The notes below the pieces were generated by a model, which had not been told where the DNA came from, searched no databases, and saw only the letters and a program-made list of their open reading frames with translations. Position numbers and translations under genes: made by a program. 36,063 bases of DNA from an uncultured Eubacteriales bacterium (GTDB lineage: Bacteria; Bacillota_A; Clostridia; Oscillospirales; Oscillospiraceae). Shown here piece after piece: positions 16,742 to 25,500 of this stretch; within the stretch, counting starts at the first letter, position 1, and the number at the start of each line of letters is the position of its first letter. The DNA lies in assembly GCA_900319835.1 (NCBI GenBank), contig ONPY01000011.1, positions 1 to 36,063 of the forward strand, given 5' to 3'.

Positions 16742-17095
16742 ATGAGCGAGAAGATCACACAGACCGCGGGGCGGATGCAGTTGGGCGAGTTTGCCCCGAT
16801 GTTCGCCCACCTCAACGACGACGTGCTCTTTGGGGAGGTCTGGAACCAGGAGGCGCTGGACGTCAAGACCAAGTGCATCATCACCGTCGTGGCGCTGATG
16901 TCCTCGGGCGTCACGGATTCGTCCCTGGGCTACCACCTGCAGAACGCAAAGAACCACGGCGTGACGAAAGCGGAGATCGCCGCCGTCATCACCCACACCG
17001 CCATGTACGTCGGCTGGCCCAAGGGCTGGGCGGTCTTCCGCCAGGCCAAGGAGATCTGGAACGAGGAAGAACCCGTTTCCGTTGAAAAAGAATGA
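16742..17095 (+). CDS. Carboxymuconolactone decarboxylase-family protein
   Basis: 117 residues from ATG 16742, with AAGGAGG upstream; a longer frame exists but runs back through the previous gene. The helical core is LDVKTKCIITVVALMSSG... LGYHLQNAKNHGVTKAEIAAVITHTAMYVGWP. AhpD-type relatives have a catalytic C-x-x-C; here no such pair exists, only single Cys and His residues. It is therefore closer to the non-peroxidase CMD branch, which often accompanies flavodoxins and aldo-keto reductases. Exact reaction unknown. Confidence 0.85.
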   Translation: MSEKITQTAGRMQLGEFAPMFAHLNDDVLFGEVWNQEALDVKTKCIITVVALMSSGVTDSSLGYHLQNAKNHGVTKAEIAAVITHTAMYVGWPKGWAVFRQAKEIWNEEEPVSVEKE

Positions 17096-17124
17096 TTTTT
17101 GACAACTGCAAAGGAGGAATAAAC

Positions 17125-18165
17125 ATGAGCAGCAAAAACCCCGCCCCCGGAAAAGACGGCAACAAGTACGTCCCCTATGACCAGCGCACGGGCGAGAGCG
17201 CCGTGGTGTTCTTTACCCGCGACCTGTCCGAGGAGGGCATGAAGAAAATCTACGACCGGGTCTCCTCCGTGCTGACCGGCAAGGTGGCCATCAAGCTGCA
17301 CACCGGCGAGGCCCAGGGCCCCAACATCATCCCCCGCCCCTGGGTCAAGGAGCTGATCGACACCCGGCTTCCGGATGCGACGATCATCGAAACCAACACC
17401 TACTACGAGGGAAGCCGCTACACCACCGAGGCCCACCGCAAGACCCTGGAGGTCAACGGCTGGACCTTCTGCCCCGTGGACATCACGGACAGTGAGGGCG
17501 TGGCCGCGCTGCCGGTCAAGGGCGGCAAGTGGTTTCAAGAGATGCATGTCGGCAAGAGCATGTTAAACTACGACTCCCTGCTGGTGCTGACTCACTTCAA
17601 GGGCCACATGATGGGCGGCTTCGGCGGCAGCAACAAGAACATCGGCATCGGCTGCGCGGACGGCCGCGTGGGCAAGAAGGAGATCCACACCCGCCCGGAC
17701 GCCGGCATGTGGAGCATCTCCGAGGAGGAGCTGATGGAGCGCATCAGCGAGAGCACCAAGGCCACCATCGACTTCTTTGCACCGCACGTCTGCTACATCA
17801 ACACCATGCGCAACATGTCCGTCGACTGCGACTGCGCCGGCCCCGGCGCGGATCCCGTGGTCACCCCGGACGTGGGGATCCTGGCGTCTCTGGATATCCT
17901 CGCGGTGGACAACGCCTGCATGGACCTGATCTACAACCTGCCCGAGGGGGCGGGCAAAGCGCTGATCGAGCGTGTGGAGACCCGCCACGGCCTGCGTCAG
18001 CTCAGCTACATGAAGGAGCTGGGCATGGGCCACGACCGCTATACCCTCATCGACATCGACAACGACGACGCCGTCATCACCGCGGCCGAGGCGGTCAAGG
18101 ATGTGGAGCCCTGCTGGAAGCCCGACCGCTACAACACCTTCTGGGGCCGCAACAAGCACAAATAA
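17125..18165 (+). CDS. DUF362 domain-containing protein
   Basis: 346 residues from ATG 17125, where AAAGGAGG lies ahead; an in-frame ATG at 17092 has no comparable site. DUF362 features include KVAIKLHTGE early, GHMMGGFGGSNKNIGIGCADGRVG in the middle, and MSVDCDCAGPG...PDVGILASLDILAVDNACMDL late. Many DUF362 proteins carry a 4Fe-4S ferredoxin domain; here no C-x2-C-x2-C series is seen, only a CDC pair and scattered Cys. The family is thought to be redox-related but has no settled reaction. Its place between a CMD-like gene and two flavodoxins supports a role in electron transfer or flavin-dependent reduction. Confidence 0.85.
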   Translation: MSSKNPAPGKDGNKYVPYDQRTGESAVVFFTRDLSEEGMKKIYDRVSSVLTGKVAIKLHTGEAQGPNIIPRPWVKELIDTRLPDATIIETNTYYEGSRYTTEAHRKTLEVNGWTFCPVDITDSEGVAALPVKGGKWFQEMHVGKSMLNYDSLLVLTHFKGHMMGGFGGSNKNIGIGCADGRVGKKEIHTRPDAGMWSISEEELMERISESTKATIDFFAPHVCYINTMRNMSVDCDCAGPGADPVVTPDVGILASLDILAVDNACMDLIYNLPEGAGKALIERVETRHGLRQLSYMKELGMGHDRYTLIDIDNDDAVITAAEAVKDVEPCWKPDRYNTFWGRNKHK

Positions 18166-18177
18166 GGAGGAAACACG

Positions 18178-18654
18178 TTGAAACTGATTGCCTATTTTTC
18201 CGCCAGCGGCAGCACCGCGAAGCTGGCAAAGACCCTGGCCGCCGCGGCGGACGCGGTGCTCTATGAGATCAGACCCGAGACGCCCTACGAGCGGCGCGAT
18301 CTGAACTGGATGGACAAGAAGGCCCGCAGCACCGTGGAGATGCAGGATCCGGGCTGCCGCCCCGCCCTGGCCGACACCGCCGCCCCTGTCGGGGACGCGG
18401 ACGTGGTCTTCCTGGGCTTTCCCATCTGGTGGTACCGGGAGCCGAGCATCATCGACAGCTTCCTGGAAGCCTATGACTTTTCCGGCAAGACCGTGGTGCC
18501 TTTCTTCACCTCGGGCGGCAGCGGCCTCGGCGAGGGGCAGGGTCGTATCGAGAAACTGGCAAAGGGCGCAAAGGTCCTCAGCGGCAAGCGCTTTTCCGCC
18601 CGCGCGGACGAGAAGGAGCTCAAGGCCTGGATCGCCGGGCTGAACCTGGACTGA
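18178..18654 (+). CDS. Flavodoxin (cytosolic)
   Basis: 158 residues, starting at TTG 18178 behind AAGGAGG; translation reads MKLIAYFSASGSTAKLAKTLA. The SASGSTAKLA segment is the FMN phosphate loop, FLGFPIWWYREP is the isoalloxazine-stacking region, and FFTSGGSGLGEG is a second flavin loop. It has no signal peptide, so it is cytosolic. It belongs to the flavodoxin_4-like group common beside TetR and DUF362 genes. It probably carries electrons to or from the operon's unknown reaction. Confidence 0.9.
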   Translation: MKLIAYFSASGSTAKLAKTLAAAADAVLYEIRPETPYERRDLNWMDKKARSTVEMQDPGCRPALADTAAPVGDADVVFLGFPIWWYREPSIIDSFLEAYDFSGKTVVPFFTSGGSGLGEGQGRIEKLAKGAKVLSGKRFSARADEKELKAWIAGLNLD

Positions 18655-18667
18655 CCGAGGGAAACCC

Positions 18668-19306
18668 ATGAAAAAACGGATTTCCCTTTTCCTGGCGCTT
18701 GCGCTGATCGTTGTATGCACTGGCTGCGGCGGCGCGCCCGCGCCCACTCCGGCGCCCACCGAAGCTGCCGCCGCCCCGGTCCCTGCCGCGGCACCGGCGG
18801 CGGAGACCCGGACCGAGGCGGAGCCGACACAGGAGAACAAAGTCATGGTCGTCTATTTCTCGGTCACCGGGACCACCCGGGGCGTGGCGGAGAAGATCGC
18901 GGCGCTCACCGGCGGCGAGCTTGCGGAGATCGTCCCGGCCCAGCCCTACACCGCGGAGGACTTAAACTACAACGACCATACCACCCGCGCCACCGTGGAG
19001 CAGAACACCGCGGATGCCCGCCCGGAGATCGCAAATGAGATCTCCCTGGACGGCTGCACCACCGTGTATCTCGGCTACCCCATCTGGTGGGGACAGGCCC
19101 CGCGCATTGTGAGCCGCTTTGTGGAGAGCCATGACTTTACCGGCATGACCGTGATCCCATTCTGCACCTCAGGCAGCAGCGGTGCCGGGCGCACCGGCGA
19201 GACCCTGGGCGAGCAGGCCGGGACGGGCACTTTTGTCTCCTCCACCCGGCTGAGCGCGGGCGTCTCCGACGGCGAGCTGCAAAAGTGGATCGACAGCGTG
19301 AGCTGA
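18668..19306 (+). CDS. Flavodoxin-domain lipoprotein
   Basis: 212 residues. The N-terminus is a lipoprotein signal (KKR, hydrophobic run, lipobox C-T-G-C) with lipidated Cys20, followed by an Ala/Pro linker to about residue 57. The flavodoxin domain then begins: VMVVYFSVTGTTRGVAEKIA (FMN loop), YLGYPIWWGQAPR and FCTSGSSGAGRT. It is a close homologue of the preceding cytosolic flavodoxin, but tethered to the outer face of the membrane. GAGGG lies ahead of ATG 18668. An exported flavodoxin needs FMN delivered outside the cytoplasm, or covalent or tight pre-folded loading; nothing in the window supplies that. It is probably the last intact gene of the TetR-controlled unit. Confidence 0.9.
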   Translation: MKKRISLFLALALIVVCTGCGGAPAPTPAPTEAAAAPVPAAAPAAETRTEAEPTQENKVMVVYFSVTGTTRGVAEKIAALTGGELAEIVPAQPYTAEDLNYNDHTTRATVEQNTADARPEIANEISLDGCTTVYLGYPIWWGQAPRIVSRFVESHDFTGMTVIPFCTSGSSGAGRTGETLGEQAGTGTFVSSTRLSAGVSDGELQKWIDSVS

Positions 19307-19340
19307 TTTGACTTTCGGACAGGAGGACCGTGCTGTACAG

Positions 19341-19454
19341 GCCAGGAGAAAAAAGAACACCCGGATGATTGTCGACGCCCTGCTGCCTGTCCTTCTGCGC
19401 TGTCTGAAAAAGCCCGGTGACTCCGGTCTGACCAAACGGAAAATGCGAGGATAA
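19341..19454 (+). pseudogene. Possible remnant of a DUF4405-like membrane protein gene
   Basis: The 150-base gap between the lipoprotein flavodoxin and the acetyltransferase contains a frame reading ARRKKNTRMIVDALLPVLL, then CLKKPGDSGLTKRKMRG and a TAA at 19452. The opening resembles the start of DUF4405 membrane proteins (KKNT-x-MIVDALLFVLL), which often neighbour flavodoxins, but it loses all similarity after about 18 residues. A strong AGGAGG at 19320-19325 precedes it, out of frame. Deletion and frameshift of such a gene is one reading; a 29-residue peptide from ATG 19365 is another. Confidence 0.3.
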
Positions 19455-19459
19455 TGCAG

Positions 19460-20110
19460 ATGAACTACAGGATCGTTGACAAAGAGACCTACTATCGAAA
19501 GGGCGTGTTCCGCCACTTCTCGGAGGATTGCAAGTGCTCCACCTCCATGACGGCGCGCATCGACGTTACAAAGCTGGCTGCGTATTCCCGGAGGACGGGC
19601 ACCCGGTTTTCCCTCAACTTTCTGTATCTGCTCTCCAAGGTGCTCAACTCCCGCGAGGATTACAGGATGGGGTATCTCTGGCAGACGGACGAACTGATCT
19701 GCTATGATACGATCCATCCGACCCAGTATGTCTTTCATGAGGACACGGAAACCTGCACCGTGGTATACACCGTGTACTGTGAGGACTATGACAGGTTTTA
19801 CAAGGATGCCCTGCGGGATGTGGAAGAGGCAAAGAAAACAAGGGAGTACGGACTGGACGCCGAAAACCATCCCAACTGGTTTGACGCCTCGTACATCCCG
19901 TGGCTCTCCTACGACGCGCTGAACATCGAGCTGCCGGACGGCTACCTGTATTTTGCGCCCATCGTCAATTGGGGCAAGTACCGGGAGGAAAACGGCCGGC
20001 TTATGATGCCGTTGAGCATTCGGCTGAACCATGCGATCGCAGACGGGTATCTGATTGCTAAGGTGTTTGACCTCTTGCAGAAGGAAATCGAGGCGTTTGT
20101 GAAGGGCTGA
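19460..20110 (+). CDS. Chloramphenicol acetyltransferase-like (type A CAT fold) protein
   Basis: 216 residues from ATG 19460, which has GCGAGG 9 bases ahead; ATG 19454 is in frame but too close to that site. The trimeric CAT fold is recognised by length, by FSLNFLYLLSKVLN, and by the C-terminal catalytic motif N-H-A-I-A-D-G with His191, compared with H-H-A-V-C-D-G in classical CATs. CoA-dependent O-acetylation is the family reaction. Classical resistance enzymes share more of the motif's flanks, so chloramphenicol may not be the substrate. Base composition here is lower in GC than in neighbours (ATC/TAT-rich codons), which fits transfer. A bidirectional terminator follows. Confidence 0.8.
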   Translation: MNYRIVDKETYYRKGVFRHFSEDCKCSTSMTARIDVTKLAAYSRRTGTRFSLNFLYLLSKVLNSREDYRMGYLWQTDELICYDTIHPTQYVFHEDTETCTVVYTVYCEDYDRFYKDALRDVEEAKKTREYGLDAENHPNWFDASYIPWLSYDALNIELPDGYLYFAPIVNWGKYREENGRLMMPLSIRLNHAIADGYLIAKVFDLLQKEIEAFVKG

Positions 20111-20136
20111 GCTCAGACAGCCCGGAGAGCGGCTGC

Positions 20137-20180
20137 ATATGAAAAAATCCACCGACCTTAGTCGGTGGATTTTTTCATAT
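20137..20180. terminator. Bidirectional terminator between the CAT-like gene and rdgB
   Basis: A perfect 20-bp inverted repeat (20137-20156 with 20161-20180) around a CTTA loop. The stem ends in AAAAAA/TTTTTT on both sides of ATCCACCGAC, so either strand gives a hairpin followed by Us. It closes both the rightward unit and the long leftward purine transcript. Confidence 0.95.
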
Positions 20181-20189
20181 GGGGGCGGT

Positions 20190-20774
20190 TCAGTGCTGCT
20201 CCTCCAGGAGCTTGACCAGCTTGCGCAGGGCCTTGCCCCGGTGACTGATGGTGTTTTTCTCCTCGGGGGAGATCTGGGCGGAGGTGCAGCCGTACTCCGG
20301 CAGGAAGAACAGCGGGTCATAGCCGAAGCCGTTGGTGCCTTTCTCCTCCTGGCCGATCTCGCCGTAGAAGTAGTCCTCCGCGGTCAGCATCTTTCCGTCG
20401 GGCCAGCAGAGAGCAATGGCGCAGGTGTAGTGCGCAGCGCGGTTCTCAACCCCCTGAAGCTTCTGCAGCAGCAGGCGGTTGTTGGCCTTGTCGTCCCCGT
20501 GTACGCCGGAAAAGCGGGCCGAGTAGATGCCCGGCGCTCCGTCAAGCGCGTCGACGCAGATGCCGCTGTCATCGGCAATGGCGGCGTGGCCGGAGATCTC
20601 CGCCAGCTCCCTTGCCTTCTTGACGGCGTTTTCCATGAAGGTGGTGCCGTCCTCCACGGTCTCGTGTTCGATGCCGGCCTCCCGCATGGACTGCACGTCG
20701 TCAAAGAACGGGGAGAGGATCGCCTTCATCTCGGTGAGCTTATGGGCGTTGTTGGATGCGATGATGAGTTTCAT
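20190..20774 (-). CDS. rdgB: dITP/XTP pyrophosphatase (RdgB/HAM1 family)
   Basis: 194 residues from ATG 20774, with TTGGAG upstream. KLIIASNNAHKLTEMK is the nucleotide-binding start, and ADDSGICVDALDGAPGIYSARFSG is the family signature with the catalytic Asp. It hydrolyses dITP, dUTP-like and XTP nucleotides to monophosphates, cleaning the purine pool of deaminated bases. It lies at the end of the purine cluster, 130 bases after fhs, with a hairpin repeat in the gap. Co-transcription is likely, because no promoter stands out in that gap. Confidence 0.95.
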   Translation of the reverse strand: MKLIIASNNAHKLTEMKAILSPFFDDVQSMREAGIEHETVEDGTTFMENAVKKARELAEISGHAAIADDSGICVDALDGAPGIYSARFSGVHGDDKANNRLLLQKLQGVENRAAHYTCAIALCWPDGKMLTAEDYFYGEIGQEEKGTNGFGYDPLFFLPEYGCTSAQISPEEKNTISHRGKALRKLVKLLEEQH

Positions 20775-20792
20775 TACAAATAACTCCAATCC

Positions 20793-20853
20793 TTATAGGC
20801 TCCCCTGCCTAAGGGGAGCTGGCGCGAAGCGCCTGAGGGGTTCGCCCCGTCCT
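20793..20853. repeat. Multi-hairpin intergenic repeat (second family), fhs-rdgB gap
   Basis: Three adjoining hairpins: GCTCCCCT..AGGGGAGC, GGCGC-GAA-GCGCC, then TGAGGGG-TTCG-CCCC. The arrangement 'GGGGAGC-TGGC..GAAGC..CTGAGGGG' is the same as at 32102-32215, where the middle stem is GTCAGC-GAA-GCTGAC. The rest of the gap (20854-20904) holds no further feature. Confidence 0.75.
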
Positions 20854-20904
20854 GCACTCCGTGCGTTTGGGACGAATGAGGTGAGAAGCGAAGCTGCAAA
20901 GCGA

Positions 20905-22581
20905 TTAAAACAGTCCGGAGATGACCCCGTTTTCGTCCACGTCGATCTTCTCGGCGGCGGGGACTCTCGGCAGGCCGGGCATGGTCATGATGTCGCCGGT
21001 GAGGGCCACCACAAAGCCCGCGCCTGCGGAGACCTTCGCGGATTTGATGGTGACGACAAAGTCCTCCGGAGCGCCCAGCTTGGTGGGATCGTCGGAAAAG
21101 CTGTACTGGGTCTTGGCGATGCAGACGGGGTAAGAGCCGTAGCCCAGCTCCTCCAGGCGCTGCAGCTGCTTTGCCGCGGCAGGCAGGACGGAGATGTCCT
21201 TGCCGCCGTAGATGCGCTTTGTCACGGTGCGGAGCTTTTCCTCCAGACTCAGCTCCAGCGGGTAGGAGAAGCTGAAGTCGTTCTCCCCCTCCTCGCAGAG
21301 GCGGACGACCTCCTCGGCCAGCTCCACGCCGCCCTTGCCGCCGTCGGCCCAGACGGTGGAGAGGCGGACGTTCACGCCGAGCTCGGCGCACTTGTCCATG
21401 ATAAAGCGGATCTCGCTGTCGGTGTCCGTGGGGAAGCGGTTGACCGCCACCACGCAGGGCAGCTTGTAGACGTTCTTGATGTTGGAGACGTGGCGCAGCA
21501 GATTGGGAACGCCTTTCTCCAGCGCCTCGAGATTCTCCTCGCCCAGGGCGGTCTTGGGCAGGCCGCCGTGCATCTTGAGCGCGCGCACGGTCGCGACCAC
21601 GACCACCGCGTCGGGCTTGAGACCCGCGGCGCGGCACTTGATGTCCAGAAACTTCTCCGCGCCCAGATCCGCGCCGAAGCCGGCCTCAGTGACGGTGTAG
21701 TCGCCGCACTTGAGGGCCATGCGGGTGGCGAGGACCGAGTTGCAGCCGTGGGCAATGTTGGCAAAGGGGCCGCCGTGAACAAAGGCGGGGGTGCCCTCCA
21801 GGGTCTGGACCAGGTTGGGCTTGAGCGCGTCCTTCAAAAGCGCGGTCATGGCGCCCTGGGCCTTGAGATCCCCGGCGGTGACGGGCTCGTCCTTGTAGGT
21901 GTAGGCCACGACGATCTTGCTCAGGCGCTCCTTGAGGTCGGAGACGGAGGAGGCCAGGCACATGATGGCCATGACCTCGGTGGCGACGGTGATGTCAAAG
22001 CCGTCCTCCCGGGGCACGCCGTGGGCCTTGCCGCCCAGACCGTCCACGATGTTTCTCAGCTGCCGGTCGTTCATGTCCATGCAGCGCTTCCAGACGATGC
22101 GTCTGGGGTCGATGTTCAGGGCGTTGCCCTGCTGGATGTGGTTGTCCAGCATGGCGGCCAGCAGGTTGTTGGCCGCGGTCATGGCGTGGATGTCACCGGT
22201 GAAGTGGAGGTTGATGTCCTCCATGGGCACCACCTGGGCGTAGCCGCCGCCGCAGGCGCCGCCCTTGATGCCGAACACGGGGCCCAGGGAGGGCTCCCGC
22301 ATGGCCACCACAGAGGCCTTGCCGAGCTGCCGGAGGCCGTCGGCCAGACCGATGGTCGTGGTGGTCTTGCCCTCGCCGGCGGGGGTGGGGGTGATGGCGG
22401 TGACCAGGATCAGCTTGCCGTCGGGCCTTTTGGACTCCGTGAGGAAGCGGAAATCGACCTTGGCCTTGTACCGGCCATACTGCTCGAGGAAGTCTTCACC
22501 GATGCCCGCGGTCTTTGCAATGTCAAAGATGGGGCGCATGGGACAGCGCTGGGCAATTTCAATGTCGCTGAGAAAGGCCAT
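20905..22581 (-). CDS. fhs: Formate-tetrahydrofolate ligase
   Basis: 558 residues, the family's normal size. The ATP-binding loop [16 protein letters not shown] is at 63-78. Later [25 protein letters not shown] and [24 protein letters not shown] are family signatures. It makes 10-formyl-THF from formate, THF and ATP. That product is used by PurN and the AICAR formyltransferase encoded upstream in the same transcript. ATG 22581 has AAAAGGAG ahead and follows purL by 18 bases. Placement inside a purine operon links formate activation directly to purine synthesis. Confidence 0.97.
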   Translation of the reverse strand: MAFLSDIEIAQRCPMRPIFDIAKTAGIGEDFLEQYGRYKAKVDFRFLTESKRPDGKLILVTAITPTPAGEGKTTTTIGLADGLRQLGKASVVAMREPSLGPVFGIKGGACGGGYAQVVPMEDINLHFTGDIHAMTAANNLLAAMLDNHIQQGNALNIDPRRIVWKRCMDMNDRQLRNIVDGLGGKAHGVPREDGFDITVATEVMAIMCLASSVSDLKERLSKIVVAYTYKDEPVTAGDLKAQGAMTALLKDALKPNLVQTLEGTPAFVHGGPFANIAHGCNSVLATRMALKCGDYTVTEAGFGADLGAEKFLDIKCRAAGLKPDAVVVVATVRALKMHGGLPKTALGEENLEALEKGVPNLLRHVSNIKNVYKLPCVVAVNRFPTDTDSEIRFIMDKCAELGVNVRLSTVWADGGKGGVELAEEVVRLCEEGENDFSFSYPLELSLEEKLRTVTKRIYGGKDISVLPAAAKQLQRLEELGYGSYPVCIAKTQYSFSDDPTKLGAPEDFVVTIKSAKVSAGAGFVVALTGDIMTMPGLPRVPAAEKIDVDENGVISGLF

Positions 22582-22599
22582 GGCGGTTGATCTCCTTTT

Positions 22600-25500
22600 T
22601 TAGTTGAAGTATTTTACGGCGGAGGCGAACATCTTCATGTCGTACGCGCCGGGCACGTTTTTGTACAGACCCGCGCCGATGCGCTCGGCGTGGCCCATCT
22701 TGCCGAAGACTCTGCCGTCGGGGGAGGTGAGACCCTCGATGGCGAAGAGGGAATTGTTGGGGTTGAAGTGCACGTCGTCGGTGGCATTGCCGTCGAGATC
22801 GACATACTGGGTGGCGATCTGACCGTTTTCGGCCAGCTCCAGAGCCAGGGACTCGGGCATCAGAACGCGGCCCTCGCCGTGGGAGATGGGGACGGAGTAG
22901 ATCTCACCCACCTCGGTGCCGGCCAGCCACGGGCTCTTGTTGGAGGCGACGCGCACCCGCACGATGCGGGACTGGTGGCGGCCGATGCTGTTGAAGGAGA
23001 GCGTGGGAGAATTCTCGTCCGCGTCCGTGATCTTGCCAAAGGGCACCAGCCCCAGCTTGATGAGGGCCTGGAAGCCGTTGCAGATGCCGCAGACGAGGCC
23101 GTCCCGCTTTTCCAGCAGCTCGGTGACCTGCTCGCGGATCTCGGGGTTTCTGAAGAAGGCGGTGATGAACTTGCCGCTGCCGTCGGGCTCGTCGCCGCCG
23201 GAGAAGCCGCCGGGGATGAAGATCATCTGGGAGTCCTTCAGCCGCGCTGCAAAGCGCTCCACGCTGCGGGCGATGTGGGCGCTCGTCAGGTTGGAGATCA
23301 CCATGATCTCGGGCTCGCCGCCGGCGTCCGCCACGGCCTTGGCGCTGTCATACTCGCAGTTGGTGCCGGGGAAGACGGGGATGAGCACCCGGGGCCTGGC
23401 GCACTTGACAGCGGGAGCGGGCCGGCTCCCGGCGGTGTAGGAGAAGTTCAAAATCTCCTTCCCCTCCGTGGGGATGTTGCAGGGGTAGACGCTCTCGAGC
23501 TTGTTTTCATACAGGGCCTGGAGTTCGTCAAGACGCAGGGTCTCGCCGCCGCGGGTGAAGACGGGCTCCGCGGTGATTGTGCCCAGGCCGGGCAGGCCGC
23601 AGTCCTCGGTCAGCTCCAGCAGGAAGGCGCCGTAGCGGTAGCCGAAGAGGGTTTCCAGCGGAACGTCCTCCTCAAAGGCAAAGCCGAGGGAGTTGCCCAG
23701 GGCCATCTTCAAAACCGCCTCGGCCGCGCCGCCGTAGCCGGGGGTGTAGGCCGCGACCGCCTTGCCGCTTTGCAGCAGGCTGTGTACGGTCTCAAAGGTT
23801 TTCAGCAGGCTCTCCGCCGTGGGGAGTCCTTTTTTGTCATAATCCGGGCAGAGCAGCGCGACCCTGTGGCCCGCCGCCTTGAACTCATTGGGGACAATGT
23901 CGCCGGTCTTGGCCGTGGTGACGGCAAAGGAGATCAGCGTGGGCGGCACGTCCAGCTTCTCAAAGGAGCCGGACATGGAGTCCTTGCCGCCGATGGCGGC
24001 CACGCCCAGGGCCATCTGCGCCCGGAAGGCGCCGAGCAGGGCGGCCACGGGCTTGCCCCAGCGGCTGGGCTCATGGCGCAGGCGCTCAAAGTACTCCTGG
24101 AAGGAGAGATAGACGTCCTCAAACTTCGCGCCGGTGGCGACGAGCTTGGATACGCTCTCCACCACGGCCAGATACGCCCCGTGGTAGGGGCTCTTTTCGG
24201 AGAGCCAGGGATTGAAGCCCCAGGCCATCAGACTGCAGTCGTCCGTGTGCTTCTGCTCCACGGAGATTTTCTGCACCATGGCCTGGATGGGGGTGAGCTG
24301 GTGTTTGCCGCCGAAGGGCATGAGCACAGTGCCGGCGCCGATGGTGGAGTCAAAGCGCTCGGAAAGTCCCCGGCGGGAGCAGACGTTGAGATCTCCCGCC
24401 AGCTCCCTCATCCCGGCGGCAAAGTTTGCGGGGATGGCCTTCTGGAAGTCCTGCGGTTTTTCCACGTGGGCCTCCGCGTGCTTCTCGGCGCCGTTGGTGT
24501 TGAGGAAGGCGCGGCTGAGATCGGCCACCACCTGCCCCTTCCAGTGCATGACCATGCGCGGGGACTCGGTGACAGCGGCAAGCAGCGTGGCCTCCAGATT
24601 CTCCTGCTCGGCCAGGGCCAGGAAGGCGTCCAGGTTCTCCGGCTCAATGACCACGGCCATGCGCTCCTGGGACTCGCTGATGGCAAGCTCGGTGCCGTCG
24701 AGACCCTCGTACTTTTTGGGCACGGCGTCGAGGTTGATGTCCAGGCCGTCGGCAAGCTCGCCCACGGCCACGGACACGCCGCCCGCGCCAAAGTCGTTGC
24801 AGCGCTTGATCATCCGGCTGGCCTCGGGATTGCGGAACAGGCGCTGGAGCTTGCGCTCCTCGGGGGCGTTGCCCTTCTGCACCTCGGCCCCGCAGCTGGA
24901 GAGGGAGGCGACCGTGTGGGACTTGGAGGAGCCGGTGGCCCCGCCGATGCCGTCGCGCCCGGTGCGGCCGCCCAGCAGGATCACGAGATCTCCGGGGGCG
25001 GGGCGCTCCCGCCGGACATTTTTCGCGGGGGCCGCGGCGATGACCGCGCCGACCTCCATGCGCTTGGCCGCATAGCCGGGGTGGTAGAGCTCGTCGACGA
25101 TGCCGGTGGCAAGGCCGATCTGGTTGCCGTAGGAGGAGTAGCCCGCCGCGGCGGTGGTGACGAGCTTCCGCTGGGGAAGCTTGCCCTTGAGCGTCTGGCT
25201 CACGGGGGCGAGGGGGTCCGCCGCGCCGGTCACGCGCATGGCGCCGTAGACGTAGCTGCGGCCGGAGAGCGGGTCGCGGATGGCGCCGCCGATGCAGGTG
25301 GCGGCCCCGCCGAAGGGCTCGATCTCGGTCGGGTGGTTGTGGGTCTCGTTCTTGAACAGAAGCAGCCAGGGCTCCTTCACGCCGTCGACATCCACGTCGA
25401 TCTTCACGGTGCAGGCGTTGATCTCCTCGGACTCGTCGAGCATCTCGAGCTTGCCGGCCTTCTTCAGGGCGCGGACGGCGAGAGTGCCCATGTCCATGAG

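Noticed and set aside
19460..20110. Proven chloramphenicol-resistance gene
   Set aside because: The fold and catalytic His fit, but the motif N-H-A-I-A-D-G departs from classical CATs, so resistance cannot be claimed from sequence.
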